From Nocardia niwae NBRC 108934 = DSM 45340 (GTDB lineage Bacteria; Actinomycetota; Actinomycetes; Mycobacteriales; Mycobacteriaceae), in assembly GCF_001613465.1 (NCBI RefSeq), contig NZ_BDCK01000028.1, positions 45,514 to 109,513 of the forward strand: a stretch of DNA of 64,000 bases, in the 5' to 3' direction. A program made the position numbers and the translations under genes. A model generated the notes under the pieces. That model searched no databases. It had not been told where the DNA came from and saw only the letters and a list, made by a program, of their open reading frames with translations. Of this stretch, positions 45,881-54,698 are shown piece by piece (position 1 is the first letter of the stretch; every line of letters begins with the position of its first letter).

Positions 45881-46303
45881 ATGCGGACCCGCGATATCGA
45901 GGTCGGGTGCACCTATATGGTGCTGGTCCCGCAGCGCCTGCCACGCAGTCGGTACCCCGACTGCGACCAGCCGGGCTCCCTCACTTGGGCGTGGTCGTGG
46001 CTGCGCGGCGGCCGGTTCCGGCTCACCGTCACCGGTATCGACCACAGCAGCGAGCCGATCACCGTCGAAGGCCTGCGGATCACCGCGAACTCGCGCATCG
46101 CGGTGGTCCTGACCGCCGAGCAAGCTCAGGATCTCGGTTTGCCGGTCGGCGTGTTCCGGGTGCGCGGGACCTTGTTCGACGGTGAGGACCGGCCGGTGCG
46201 CCTGCCCGAGGTCGAACCACTCCGAGTCCCGGCCCGCTGGCTGCGACCGGTCGAGCAGCCCTGCTTCACGCACCGCGATATCGACTGCTTCCCCTACCTC
46301 TGA
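45881..46303 (+). CDS. Hypothetical protein
   Basis: 140 residues from the ATG at 45881 (MRTRDIEVGCTYMVLVPQRLP), with GAAAGG close upstream. Soluble, beta-rich (FRLTVTGIDHSSEPITVEGLRITANSRIAVVLTAEQAQDLGLP ... VFRVRGTLFDGEDRPVRLPEVEPLRVPARWL), possibly a small barrel. Four cysteines, some in a CFTHRDIDCFPYL tail. No family recognised. Follows the kinase gene after 58 bases on the same strand and may be cotranscribed; it could be a kinase partner, but nothing proves it. Confidence 0.6.
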   Translation: MRTRDIEVGCTYMVLVPQRLPRSRYPDCDQPGSLTWAWSWLRGGRFRLTVTGIDHSSEPITVEGLRITANSRIAVVLTAEQAQDLGLPVGVFRVRGTLFDGEDRPVRLPEVEPLRVPARWLRPVEQPCFTHRDIDCFPYL

Positions 46304-46332
46304 GGCGACGAACGGCCCGCACCGGAACAGAA

Positions 46333-47052
46333 CTATCGTTTCCGCCCGGGCGGCGCGGAGCAATGGACCCGGGGACGACCCCACGCGTTCTTCGCGTCCT
46401 GCGAGCGCCTCGCATCGAACAGCGTCAGGCGGATCTTCCCCGAGATGTCGAGATCCACTTCTTCGGCCGGATCGGTCATCGACTTCTCGGCGGTGAACGC
46501 GTCCCGGTCGTCGACCCGCACCACGAATCGCCCGACACCGGCGGACGACGGTGAATCCGAGTCCTTGCCGATCCAGACCGAGAACCGATCGCACTGCCCG
46601 CCGATCGTCCACGTGGCGCGGTTCATCGGATCGGAGGCGCTCGACGGATAGAAGCCCACGATGCTGCTGGGAAAGGACACGGCTCCGATCCGGATGGGAT
46701 CGACCGGATCGAACCCGTTCGCCCAGCTGACCGATTGATACTCGACCAGGTCGTACCACCCGTCGCTGGAGGGAGCCAGCGCGGCCGAGGTCGCCGAAGG
46801 GGCGGGACGGACGGACGACGTCGTGGTCGCCGCCGCCGACGTGGTCGGCGTCGCCTGCGGCGTATTCGTCACCGACGGTCCGATCGCGGACACCCGAGTC
46901 GTCTCCGTGGCGGCGGGCAGGGCGGACGGTTCGTCACCGCGGATCCGGTCGAGAAACGACAACGCGCCGTCGAGATTGGCGAGCCCGACTACCACGAGGG
47001 CGACGACACCGAATGCAGCAACCCACAGGGGCTTTTCTTTGACGAAGTTCAC
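46333..47052 (-). CDS. Membrane-anchored NPCBM-like protein
   Basis: 239 residues. A short cytoplasmic start, one membrane helix (about 8-27, PLWVAAFGVVALVVVGLA), a Thr/Ser/Pro/Ala-rich linker (about 42-95) and an outer beta domain (WYDLVEYQSVSWANGFDP ... SIVGFYPSS ... ATWTIGGQCDRFSVWIGKD ... GRFVVRVDDRDAF ... VDLDISGKIRLTLFDARR). This pattern resembles NPCBM/NEW2 carbohydrate-binding-type modules. The neighbouring, divergent SEFIR protein carries a similar module on its C-terminus. Two cysteines (QC, HC) may pair. No enzyme domain; a sensor or binding role is inferred. Confidence 0.65.
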   Translation of the reverse strand: MNFVKEKPLWVAAFGVVALVVVGLANLDGALSFLDRIRGDEPSALPAATETTRVSAIGPSVTNTPQATPTTSAAATTTSSVRPAPSATSAALAPSSDGWYDLVEYQSVSWANGFDPVDPIRIGAVSFPSSIVGFYPSSASDPMNRATWTIGGQCDRFSVWIGKDSDSPSSAGVGRFVVRVDDRDAFTAEKSMTDPAEEVDLDISGKIRLTLFDARRSQDAKNAWGRPRVHCSAPPGRKR

Positions 47053-47463
47053 GAAGACTCCAGCTTTGTCGACTGAACGGGGAGCAGCCGAAAGCGCTCG
47101 CCGGGGAAAATCATAGAGCGGCGGACGCCGATCCTCATCATTTCGCTTTTTCGATTTCTGTACGAACGATGGATACCGTTCCGAAGGAGATTATGTTCCG
47201 CCGGGGTCGCCCGAGCCCAGGAGCGACCTCGGTCGCATGTTTCCGGCAATCAATTCGCCGGGCGAAACACATCCGGATCGGTCTGTTTATTTCCGGCGCG
47301 CGGTTTGCGCGAAACGCCGCCTCCCGGATGATCCCACCCGGCCATCACCGGAGACGGCAGTCCCGAGTTATTCTCGTCGAGCGCGGATCAGCCGTGTCCC
47401 GGCCGCGCTGCGGTCGACACGAGACCGGGTCGCGCGCAGGGACTTCGATGAGGAGGTGCTCGG
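47053..47463. other. Divergent promoter region of the NPCBM/SEFIR pair
   Basis: About 410 bases without a credible ORF, somewhat AT-richer near 47130-47300 where both promoters should lie. The SEFIR gene has ribosome-binding site GAGGAGG (around 47450). No clear operator palindrome was seen. Confidence 0.4.
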
Positions 47464-48561
47464 ATGAGCACGGACGACCAAGCGGTCGACACCGCGCCCG
47501 GCGGCGACCCTGTCGCACCCCGGGTGTTCGTTTCCTATTCCCACGATTCGGACGAGCACAAAGAGTCGGTGCGGCGGTTCTGTACATTCCTCCGCGAAAC
47601 TGCGGGCGTGGATGCGCACCTGGACGTCTGGTATGACGACGGGCGGCGCGATTGGTCACTGTGGGCCATCGACCAGCTCACCGAAGCCGACTTCATTCTG
47701 ATCATCGCCTCACCCGAATACAAACGCCGCGCGGACGGCGCCGCACCGGCGGATGAAGGGCGTGGAGCGCAGTTCGAGGCCGCGATCATCCGCGACAATC
47801 TCACCAGGAATTTGCGAAAAGAAACCAGGCGCGTACTCCCGGTCGTACTGCCGGGCCGATCCGTGGACGAAATTCCCACCTTTCTGGCCGCGCATTCGAC
47901 CACCCGATATGAGGTGGAGGAGTTCACGCTCGACGGCATCGCCGATCTGCTGATCGCGTTCACCGGCATACCGAAGTACCCGATGCCGACGCGCGCCCGG
48001 TTCGTCGGATCGCCCTTCGCGAGCCGGACGCAGGCTCCGAGCGCGTCCGCCGCGACCTCGTCTCCGCAGGCGCCGGGCGTGTCTACCGCCACCTCGTCTG
48101 CGCCGCGGAAGCGACTGCTCACCGCGGCCCTGCAGCCGGTGACCCGCGGCCCCGACCTCTACTTCGGCAGCGCGGACTTGAACGGCGAGCACTACGGCGA
48201 CAGCATCCTGCACCGCTGCTCGATGTTCTGCGGTGATCCGCGCAGTGCGATCGAGTACAACCTGGGCCGGGAATTCCGCTTCTTCGAGGCGACGGTCGGC
48301 GTCCTCGACGATGCCGAGGACGCCGGTCAGATCGGTTACTTCCAGGTTTTCCTGGACAACGATCCGCAGAAGCTGGTCCGCGCGACGCACGGCGACCCAG
48401 GACACATCCGATACGAAGTGAGCGGGGTACTCCGGTTGCGGCTCGTCGCGTACCGACCCGATACCGTCGCCAGTCCCATGCTGGCGGGTGCGATGCTCGT
48501 CGGCGGTCGCCGCGCCAAGTTACCGGCTCTCGCGTGGGGCGATCCGACCCTCGTGCGCTGA
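47464..48561 (+). CDS. SEFIR-domain protein with C-terminal NPCBM-like domain
   Basis: 365 residues. N-terminal SEFIR domain (TIR relative), residues 19-170: RVFVSYSHDSDEHKESVRRFCTFLRE, DVWYDDGRRDWSLWAIDQL, ADFILIIASPEYKRRADG and FEAAIIRDNL; Glu105 lies where catalytic TIR NADases carry their Glu. A Ser/Ala/Pro linker (180-210) leads to an NPCBM-like beta module (DLYFGSADLNGEHYGDSILHRC ... FRFFEATVGVLDDAEDAGQIGYFQVFLDND ... LRLRLVAYRP). No membrane segment. Bacterial SEFIR proteins include a reported antiphage system (bSEFIR). Adjacent divergent gene has the same C-terminal module. The immune role is inferred. Confidence 0.8.
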   Translation: MSTDDQAVDTAPGGDPVAPRVFVSYSHDSDEHKESVRRFCTFLRETAGVDAHLDVWYDDGRRDWSLWAIDQLTEADFILIIASPEYKRRADGAAPADEGRGAQFEAAIIRDNLTRNLRKETRRVLPVVLPGRSVDEIPTFLAAHSTTRYEVEEFTLDGIADLLIAFTGIPKYPMPTRARFVGSPFASRTQAPSASAATSSPQAPGVSTATSSAPRKRLLTAALQPVTRGPDLYFGSADLNGEHYGDSILHRCSMFCGDPRSAIEYNLGREFRFFEATVGVLDDAEDAGQIGYFQVFLDNDPQKLVRATHGDPGHIRYEVSGVLRLRLVAYRPDTVASPMLAGAMLVGGRRAKLPALAWGDPTLVR

Positions 48562-48601
48562 CGCCGGATTCGTGGCTTCGGCGCCCGGGCAGCGGCGCCG
48601 G

Positions 48602-49348
48602 TCAGAAGGTCACCGTGGTCGATCGGTGGGTCGCGTCGAGCAGATCGACCGCCACTTGGCCGCCCGCGTATTCGGCGACCAGTTTCGCCAGTTCGACCGC
48701 GATCGCCATCGCGTCCACGTCCGGCAGGTCCGGCAGGACGTCCACGTTGTAGAGCAGATTCCGCGAATCCGGCTTGATCGCAGTGTGCTCCGACTGCCGC
48801 CACACCCAGCGGCGCGTGAGGACCGTGCTGCCCTCGGCGAGGATCACTTCCCCGGCGATCGGCCGCTCCGAGGTCGTCGAACCGAAAGCGGAGAAGGTCT
48901 CGCCGCCGGTCGCCAGGCGCAGCATGATGTCGCCGTCGACGTCGTCGAGCGCATGGCCGCCGATGGGGACGAGATGACGCAGACTGATGACGGTCCCGAT
49001 GTCGATGAGACGGCCGAGCGACGACAGCGAGCCGCGGATCGCCCTCCGGGCCAGCGCCTCCACCGACGGGCGGAAGTCGCTGGGCCGGGCTCCGAAGGCC
49101 CGGAAGGCCTCGCGCCAGGGATGGATGCGGCGGTCGGCCGCGATGGCGGTGATGTCGATGGATTCCTGCAGGTCCGCGCAGGCTCGCTGCAACGCCGCGA
49201 CCAGCGGCGGCTGGGACTCGCCGTTGCGGACGTTGCGGGCGACGAGAACGCCGACCCGGTAGGAGGGATGTCGCTCGAACACGGCGTCGTCGACGGTGTA
49301 GCGGACGGTCCTGCCGAGGAATTGCGGCGTCGGGTTCTCGGTGTTCAC
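48602..49348 (-). CDS. B3/B4 tRNA-binding-domain protein
   Basis: 248 residues from the GTG at 49348 (ribosome-binding site GGAGGA at 49355-49360). Free-standing B3/B4 domain as in the beta chain of phenylalanyl-tRNA synthetase: HPWREAFRAFGARPSDFRPSVEALARRAI, DIGTVISLRHLVPIGGHALDDVDGDIMLRLA, and GEVILAEGSTVLTRRWVWRQSEHT. In PheRS this domain edits mischarged tRNA; stand-alone copies are uncharacterised. Its start overlaps the Rieske stop (GTGA), so the two are coupled. The maximal ORF starting at 49630 is a shadow of the Rieske gene. Confidence 0.85.
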   Translation of the reverse strand: MNTENPTPQFLGRTVRYTVDDAVFERHPSYRVGVLVARNVRNGESQPPLVAALQRACADLQESIDITAIAADRRIHPWREAFRAFGARPSDFRPSVEALARRAIRGSLSSLGRLIDIGTVISLRHLVPIGGHALDDVDGDIMLRLATGGETFSAFGSTTSERPIAGEVILAEGSTVLTRRWVWRQSEHTAIKPDSRNLLYNVDVLPDLPDVDAMAIAVELAKLVAEYAGGQVAVDLLDATHRSTTVTF

Positions 49349-49695
49349 GTGGTTTCCTCCGGTTCTGTTGGTGTGGGCATGGTCGGGTCCACCGGGAATA
49401 CCGGGAGGACCTTGCAGGAATCGGCTCTCGTGCACGCGCCGTCGGAGAGCCGGTAGGCATGGGCATGGGCGAGACAGGTGACCACCCCGAGGCCGAAATC
49501 CGGCAGGCCGCGGCGCGTGAGGTCGGCACCTTTGTGCGGGCAGAACCGCTCGACGGCGAAGGATTTCGCGCCGCTGCGGAAGATGGCGTAGTGGCGTCCG
49601 TTCGCGGTCGCCTGGAACGTGTCGGGCCATACCGCTCGCGGCGCGCGTCGAACGGAATCAGGGTCGAACTCGATGGCCTCGCCGGAAGTGTTCAT
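49345..49695 (-). CDS. Rieske [2Fe-2S] protein
   Basis: 116 residues. A small soluble Rieske domain with ligands CPHKGADL (Cys/His) and CLAHAHAYRL (Cys and the second His), spaced about 18 apart, as in Rieske-type ferredoxins and oxygenase small components. The C-terminus is Pro-rich. It overlaps both neighbours by four bases (ATGA at 49692-49695, GTGA at 49345-49348), so it is the middle gene of a coupled trio and probably passes electrons to a partner in that trio. Confidence 0.88.
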   Translation of the reverse strand: MNTSGEAIEFDPDSVRRAPRAVWPDTFQATANGRHYAIFRSGAKSFAVERFCPHKGADLTRRGLPDFGLGVVTCLAHAHAYRLSDGACTRADSCKVLPVFPVDPTMPTPTEPEETT

Positions 49696-50840
49696 GCTCC
49701 GTACTCCCGGCTCGCTCTGCGCTGTTCGGCGAGGTCACGCAGGACCTCCACGGCGGGCACCAGATCCATGTGGCCGGGCAGCTCGGTGCGATTCGCGTGC
49801 GAGAGCAGCGAGGGTTCGGTTCCGCCGACCTTGGCGGCGGCGATGAGGATGTGGTGTTCGACGTCCTGGATCTCGATTTCGGTGAACACGGCGTGCGCGG
49901 ACCGCAACACCGCCGATCCACGAACCGGCGTGGCGGCCAAAGCGACGCGCAGGACATCGATCGCCCGGCGCAGCCGGTGATAGTCCAGGTTCTGCGTGCC
50001 GGAGAACCCGGTCTCGCGTCCGCTGAGGACGGCCATCGAGGGGCGGACGTGCCGCAGATAGATCTCCGCGGGGAAGGCTCCGGCGAACCACATCGCGGCA
50101 GTGGTAGCGCGCAGGTAGCGCGCGGCGGCGAGGAGGGCATCGGCGGTCGCGCTGTCGTCACCGGCGACGGCGCTCGCTTGCGCGCGCTGGATCTCGGCGA
50201 GACAGAACACCGTCGACAGGTTGAACAGGTGATGCCCGATAATCCAACGGTATTCGGCCCGGACCTCGACGGCGGCATCGGCGAACGGCCGGCCCGCGAC
50301 GCGCGACACCGTTTCGCGCACGGTCACCGACGTCGTCGCACACCATGCCAGCATCGCGCCGATCGCGTCGAGCGCGCTGATGCTCTCGTCCAAGGCGATC
50401 GGGGCGGTGGACATCTCGGCCAGCACCGCCGCGCAGGTGATCACGATCTGTGCGGCCAGCACGTCGCGGGGCAATTCGGCCACCCGCACGAATCCGAAGT
50501 AGCGGTCGTAGTCGATGCTTCCCTCGACTTCGGACGTGGTCTCCACCTGGGCGACGACCGGAACACCGGCCGGAATCAGTGCGGCGAGCTCGGCTGCGGC
50601 GGCGGCCAATGCCGCCGAGACGGCGGAGGGGGTGGGCATCTCGTCGCGCAGCCGCTGGGTGAGCGCGCGCAGTCGAGCGGTGACCGGCGACAGCGCCGGA
50701 TTCCGCGGCCGGCCGAAGTCCGCGGCGGGCTCCGGCAGCACCGACGTGAGAGGCAGGACGAGGGAAGGGCACGACAAGCTCGGATACTTGCCGTCGGTAT
50801 CATCCCGAGTCGTCCTGTCGTGCCGACGGCGAATGGTCAT
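49692..50840 (-). CDS. Helical protein of unknown function
   Basis: 382 residues from the ATG at 50840; a longer frame to 50987 would run into the promoter of the divergent regulator. Almost entirely helical after residue 60 (VTARLRALTQRLRDEM, AALAAAAAELAALIPAG, EYRWIIGHHLFNLSTVFCLAEIQRAQAS, AARYLRATTAAMWFAGAFPAEIY, IQDVEHHILIAAAKVGG). The His/Glu pairs (RWIIGHH and VEHHIL) could bind metal as in ferritin-like or haem-oxygenase-like enzymes, which would fit a Rieske partner; this is speculation. First gene of the coupled trio; no family recognised. Confidence 0.65.
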   Translation of the reverse strand: MTIRRRHDRTTRDDTDGKYPSLSCPSLVLPLTSVLPEPAADFGRPRNPALSPVTARLRALTQRLRDEMPTPSAVSAALAAAAAELAALIPAGVPVVAQVETTSEVEGSIDYDRYFGFVRVAELPRDVLAAQIVITCAAVLAEMSTAPIALDESISALDAIGAMLAWCATTSVTVRETVSRVAGRPFADAAVEVRAEYRWIIGHHLFNLSTVFCLAEIQRAQASAVAGDDSATADALLAAARYLRATTAAMWFAGAFPAEIYLRHVRPSMAVLSGRETGFSGTQNLDYHRLRRAIDVLRVALAATPVRGSAVLRSAHAVFTEIEIQDVEHHILIAAAKVGGTEPSLLSHANRTELPGHMDLVPAVEVLRDLAEQRRASREYGA

Positions 50841-50962
50841 AATCTGGGGCACCGGTTCTCTCGCCTTCGTCTCTTGGCTGCGGCGGCGCGGTTCGCAACA
50901 ATTGATGCGCCTGGCGTTCGCCAGTTTCCAGCCGACTGATCCGATACGGGAGGGGTTGCGTG

Positions 50963-53317
50963 ATGGCGGTCGGATCGCAACCCGCAACTCCGCCGAACCG
51001 CGTGCCGCGAGAGGCGGCCGCAGGCGCCGAGGTTGCAGGCCCGGCGGCGAGCAGGCGAGCCTTCGGCCGGGAACTGCGGCGGTGGCGCGAGTTTCGCGGC
51101 TTGTCGCAGGCCGAGCTCGGCAACCTCGTGCACTGCGACAAATCGGTGATCAGCCGCATCGAGGCCGGACAGCGACCGGTGTCCCCGAACTTCATCGCCT
51201 CCTGCGAGCGCGAACTGGCCACCGGCGGAGCCCTGCTCGCGCAAGCACCCGCGCCGAAAGAGAATCGCGCGGCGCAGCCCGTGTCACTGGCCGAGCTGGG
51301 GCTGCCGCCCTCGCCGAGGCTCGTCGGCCGCGCGGCGCAGCTCGCCAGGATCCTCGCGGTGCTGGCGGGGGACCCGGCACAGCGCAATTCCGCGCAGATC
51401 TGCATGATCCGGGGCATGCCGGGGGTCGGCAAGACCGCACTCGCCCTGCACGCCGCCCACCAGCTGATGTCCGTCTTCACGGACGGATGCGTCTACCGCG
51501 ATCTGGGTGGGGACACGACCGGTGTCAGCCCGACGCGCCCGGAGGACCTGCTGGAATGGCTGCTGCGGCATCTCCAGGTCGACGCCAAGGCGATACCGGT
51601 GGGGCTCGCGGACCGGGCAGCGCTGTATCGCGGGCGCACCCGCGGCAAACGCATCCTGCTGGTGCTGGACAACGTGCGGCACAGCGATCAGGTCATGTCC
51701 GTGCTCCCGTCCGAGGCCGGTTGCGCGGTGATCGTCAACACCCGGCATCGGCTGGCCTCCGTCGATGCCGCTGTCCACATCGACCTGAACCCGCTCACCC
51801 ACGCCGACGCCCGGGACCTGTTGCTGCAGACCGCCACGCCGAACGCCGCGCCCGGCCAACCCGCGGCCGAGGAGGTCGAGCAGATCGTCGAGCGGTGCGG
51901 CAACCTACCGCTGGCCATTCACATCGCGGCGAGCATGTACCGCCGTAAACCGCACCTCGGGTATCGCGGCGTGCTCGAGCAGCTCACCACTCACGCCGAA
52001 GGCATCGCTACCTTCTCGGACGGCGACCGCAGTGTCGCCGCGGTTCTGCGTACGGCACTGGCGGAACTCGGCGACTCCGAGCGCCGGCTGTTCCGGCTGC
52101 TGTCGGTGCACCCGGGCCGGCGGTACACCCCCGAGGTGGCCGCGGCGCTGGCGGGCACAACCGTACGCGTGGGCAGGCAACGACTCGACGCACTCTGGGA
52201 CCGCCATCTCCTCCTCGCCGGAGACGGCGAGGGCTACGGCATCCACGATCTGCTGCGTGAGCTGTCCGCCGACGAGGCCACCGCACTCTCCGAAGCCGAG
52301 CGCGGCGCGGCGTTACGGCGTGTCCTCGCGCTCTACCTCAGGACCGCCGACGCCGCCGATGCGCTGATCGCACCGCATCGCAACCGGGTGCCGTTGCCCG
52401 GCGACATCGGCGACGACGTCGTCGCGCGATTCGCCGACCCGGCCGCGGCGCTGGAATGGCTCGACGCCGAAGAGCCCGCGCTGGTCGCCCTCGCCCGGGC
52501 CGCCAGGGCGTATCGACACGACGAATACGGTTGCCACCTCGCGCACATCCTGCGCGGCTATTTCTTCCACACCCGCCGCTGCGACCCCTGGATAACGACC
52601 CACGAGGACGCTCTCGCGTGCGCTCGCCGCTCGGGCGACCGTTGGTGGGAGGCCACCACCTCCAACAATCTGGGACTGGCGTTCGCCATGCGGAACGACC
52701 TCGACCGCGCCTGCGAGCAGTATCGGCACGCGCTGGCCCTGCTCACCGAATTGGGCGACGACATCGGCGCCAGTCACACGCGGGGCCATCAAGCCTGGAT
52801 CCATTACCTGCGCGGGCAGTACACCGAGGCGGTCGAGCAAGCGCGCGCCGCGCTGGCGGTCTATCAGCAGCACGGCATGCGCCGCAACGCCGCCATCATG
52901 ATGCGCGAGATCGGTTGCTCGCTGGCCGCGCTGAACCAGGCCGGGGAAGCGGCCGAGCACCTCGAACCCGCGATCGCCGAATTCGCCTCGCTCGGTTTGG
53001 ATCTCGACATGAGTATGGCGCTCAACTGCCTCGGGGAGATTCGTCTGCGCGGCGATCCGGCCGACGCGTCGGCGCGGTTCGGCGCGGCGCGGAGAAAGGC
53101 ACGGGCGTGCGGCAGCCGCATCGAGGAAGTGCGGGCCCTGCGCGGTCTCGGTTCCGCGGCGGCCCTGCGCGGACGTTCGAAACACGCGCGCGGGTATTGG
53201 TTGTCCGCGTTGACGCTGATGGAGCAATTCCAGCTTCCGGGCTCGGACGAGGTGCGACGGCTCGTGGCGGACCACGCGACCGGTGCTGTCCACACGGACG
53301 GCGTGCGGATCAAGTGA
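50963..53317 (+). CDS. XRE-NB-ARC-TPR regulator (STAND type)
   Basis: 784 residues (ATG at 50963 after GGGAGGGG; a GTG three bases earlier is possible). An N-terminal XRE HTH (about 33-85, FGRELRRWREFRGLSQAELGNLVHCDKSVISRIEAGQR), an NB-ARC ATPase (Walker A GMPGVGKTAL near 151, Walker B ILLVLDNVRHSDQV near 231, GNLPLAIHIAASM), a winged helix, and C-terminal tetratricopeptide repeats (about 540-770). Such proteins are ATP-switched signal integrators related to AfsR. Divergent from the helical/Rieske/B3-B4 trio, the obvious target. Confidence 0.9.
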   Translation: MAVGSQPATPPNRVPREAAAGAEVAGPAASRRAFGRELRRWREFRGLSQAELGNLVHCDKSVISRIEAGQRPVSPNFIASCERELATGGALLAQAPAPKENRAAQPVSLAELGLPPSPRLVGRAAQLARILAVLAGDPAQRNSAQICMIRGMPGVGKTALALHAAHQLMSVFTDGCVYRDLGGDTTGVSPTRPEDLLEWLLRHLQVDAKAIPVGLADRAALYRGRTRGKRILLVLDNVRHSDQVMSVLPSEAGCAVIVNTRHRLASVDAAVHIDLNPLTHADARDLLLQTATPNAAPGQPAAEEVEQIVERCGNLPLAIHIAASMYRRKPHLGYRGVLEQLTTHAEGIATFSDGDRSVAAVLRTALAELGDSERRLFRLLSVHPGRRYTPEVAAALAGTTVRVGRQRLDALWDRHLLLAGDGEGYGIHDLLRELSADEATALSEAERGAALRRVLALYLRTADAADALIAPHRNRVPLPGDIGDDVVARFADPAAALEWLDAEEPALVALARAARAYRHDEYGCHLAHILRGYFFHTRRCDPWITTHEDALACARRSGDRWWEATTSNNLGLAFAMRNDLDRACEQYRHALALLTELGDDIGASHTRGHQAWIHYLRGQYTEAVEQARAALAVYQQHGMRRNAAIMMREIGCSLAALNQAGEAAEHLEPAIAEFASLGLDLDMSMALNCLGEIRLRGDPADASARFGAARRKARACGSRIEEVRALRGLGSAAALRGRSKHARGYWLSALTLMEQFQLPGSDEVRRLVADHATGAVHTDGVRIK

Positions 53318-53326
53318 AGGGGTTCC

Positions 53327-53602
53327 ATGGGCGGCGACGCGACGGAAGACCGGTACGCCTCGGACGTGGCCGACCGCTCCCACGAGTGGTATTCGCGCGC
53401 CGCGGTGAAGGCTCGGCGCTATCACCGGGAAGCCGTGGAAGCGGAACGCCGGCTGTTCCACACCGGCGCCGTGCCTTATGACGACCCGGTCGGCCGCGAT
53501 CAGGTGCTGGCACAGAACATCACCAGCATCGAGCAGAAAGAGATGAGTTCCTGGCTGGAGATCGCCGGGCCGCGGCGGCACTCGCGCGGAAATCCCGCCT
53601 GA
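53327..53602 (+). CDS. Small hypothetical protein
   Basis: 91 residues starting nine bases after the regulator stop, with AAGGGG as ribosome-binding site, so cotranscribed with it. Charged and helical (SHEWYSRAAVKARRYHREAVEAERRLFHTG ... DQVLAQNITSIEQKEMSSWLEI). No cysteine, signal or membrane segment. No family recognised. The tight linkage suggests a partner of the STAND regulator or a member of the same system. Confidence 0.7.
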   Translation: MGGDATEDRYASDVADRSHEWYSRAAVKARRYHREAVEAERRLFHTGAVPYDDPVGRDQVLAQNITSIEQKEMSSWLEIAGPRRHSRGNPA

Positions 53603-53667
53603 TCGCAGCAGCCGCACCGAGCACGGGCCGCGCGAGAGACCCGTCGGCGCAGCGCGGCGCTCTCCAC

Positions 53668-54591
53668 TCAGGCGGCATAGGGCGCGATGAAACGCTCGAG
53701 AGCGTCCCAGAGTTCGGCTTCGCGCCGCGGGTCGTACGACTCCTCCGACGAGCGGGCCACCCGGCCGCGGTCGACGTACGCGCCGGTCGGCGCGGCGGTG
53801 GCGCCGAGGACGACGTCGGCCAGGTAGCGACCCGCGGCCGCGCGGCTGGTCGCGAACGGGGTCAGGGTCAGTACCGGCAGAATGCGGCGCATCGCGAACC
53901 GGGACGCCGGGCCCGCGTTGCGGGCGAGGCCGGTGCCCGGGACGAACCCCGGGTTGAAACCGATGACATCGATCCCGGCCCGCAGGCGGCGCGCGTACTC
54001 GTGCACGAGGTAGACGGCGGCGAGTTTGCTCGTCGAGTACGCGGTGCGTCCGGCGGCGGTGGTACGCGGATCGGGAAACGCGCCGGGGCGGGCGAGGACG
54101 TCCGGGGGCTGCCAGACCGGACCGGGGACCATACCCAAGTTGTGCCGTAAGTCGCCGAAGTGGGTGTCGCTCACGGTGATCACGATCCGGGCCGGAGTGG
54201 CGAAGCGATCCTCGAGCAGGCGGACGAACAGATGGTTGGCGAGCACGTTGACGGCGAAGGTGGACTCGAATCCGCCGGGTCCCTCGGTGAGCGCGTTGGT
54301 GTACTGCATTCCGGCGTTGCCCACGAAACCCTGTAGCGGCGGCAGTTCGCCCCGGTCGAGGCTGCCGTGGATCTCGGCCGCGGCCGAACGCACGCTGTCG
54401 GGCGCGCCGAGGTCCACCTCGACATGCGATACCCGCCGCCCGCCCGCCCCGAGTTCGGCGGCCAGTAGCGCGCCGGTGGCGCCGCGGGCGGCGACGACGA
54501 GATGCGTGTGCGGCGACGCGTGCAGGATGCGCTCCGCGGCGACGCGGCCGATCCCGCGACTCGCTCCCGTCATCACGATGGTCGACAGCAT
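53668..54591 (-). CDS. SDR-family oxidoreductase (retinol-dehydrogenase-like)
   Basis: 307 residues from the ATG at 54591 with ribosome-binding site GGAGGT; the longer frame to 54999 is rejected. SDR motifs: cofactor loop TGASRGIG (about 8-15), VGNAG, catalytic VSDTHFGD region and YSTSK. Architecture resembles the protochlorophyllide/retinol-dehydrogenase-like SDRs. Substrate unknown. Immediately downstream (107 bases) of a TetR regulator on the same strand, which probably controls it. Confidence 0.88.
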   Translation of the reverse strand: MLSTIVMTGASRGIGRVAAERILHASPHTHLVVAARGATGALLAAELGAGGRRVSHVEVDLGAPDSVRSAAAEIHGSLDRGELPPLQGFVGNAGMQYTNALTEGPGGFESTFAVNVLANHLFVRLLEDRFATPARIVITVSDTHFGDLRHNLGMVPGPVWQPPDVLARPGAFPDPRTTAAGRTAYSTSKLAAVYLVHEYARRLRAGIDVIGFNPGFVPGTGLARNAGPASRFAMRRILPVLTLTPFATSRAAAGRYLADVVLGATAAPTGAYVDRGRVARSSEESYDPRREAELWDALERFIAPYAA

Positions 54592-54698
54592 GGGACCTCC
54601 TGCACTGCGGGGCGCCCGGCCGGGCGCCTTCGATGATCGTCGCCGCGGCCGTGCGGACCGGTGCGCGCGACGGGTGACGGTCGGCGCCATGGAGCTGG

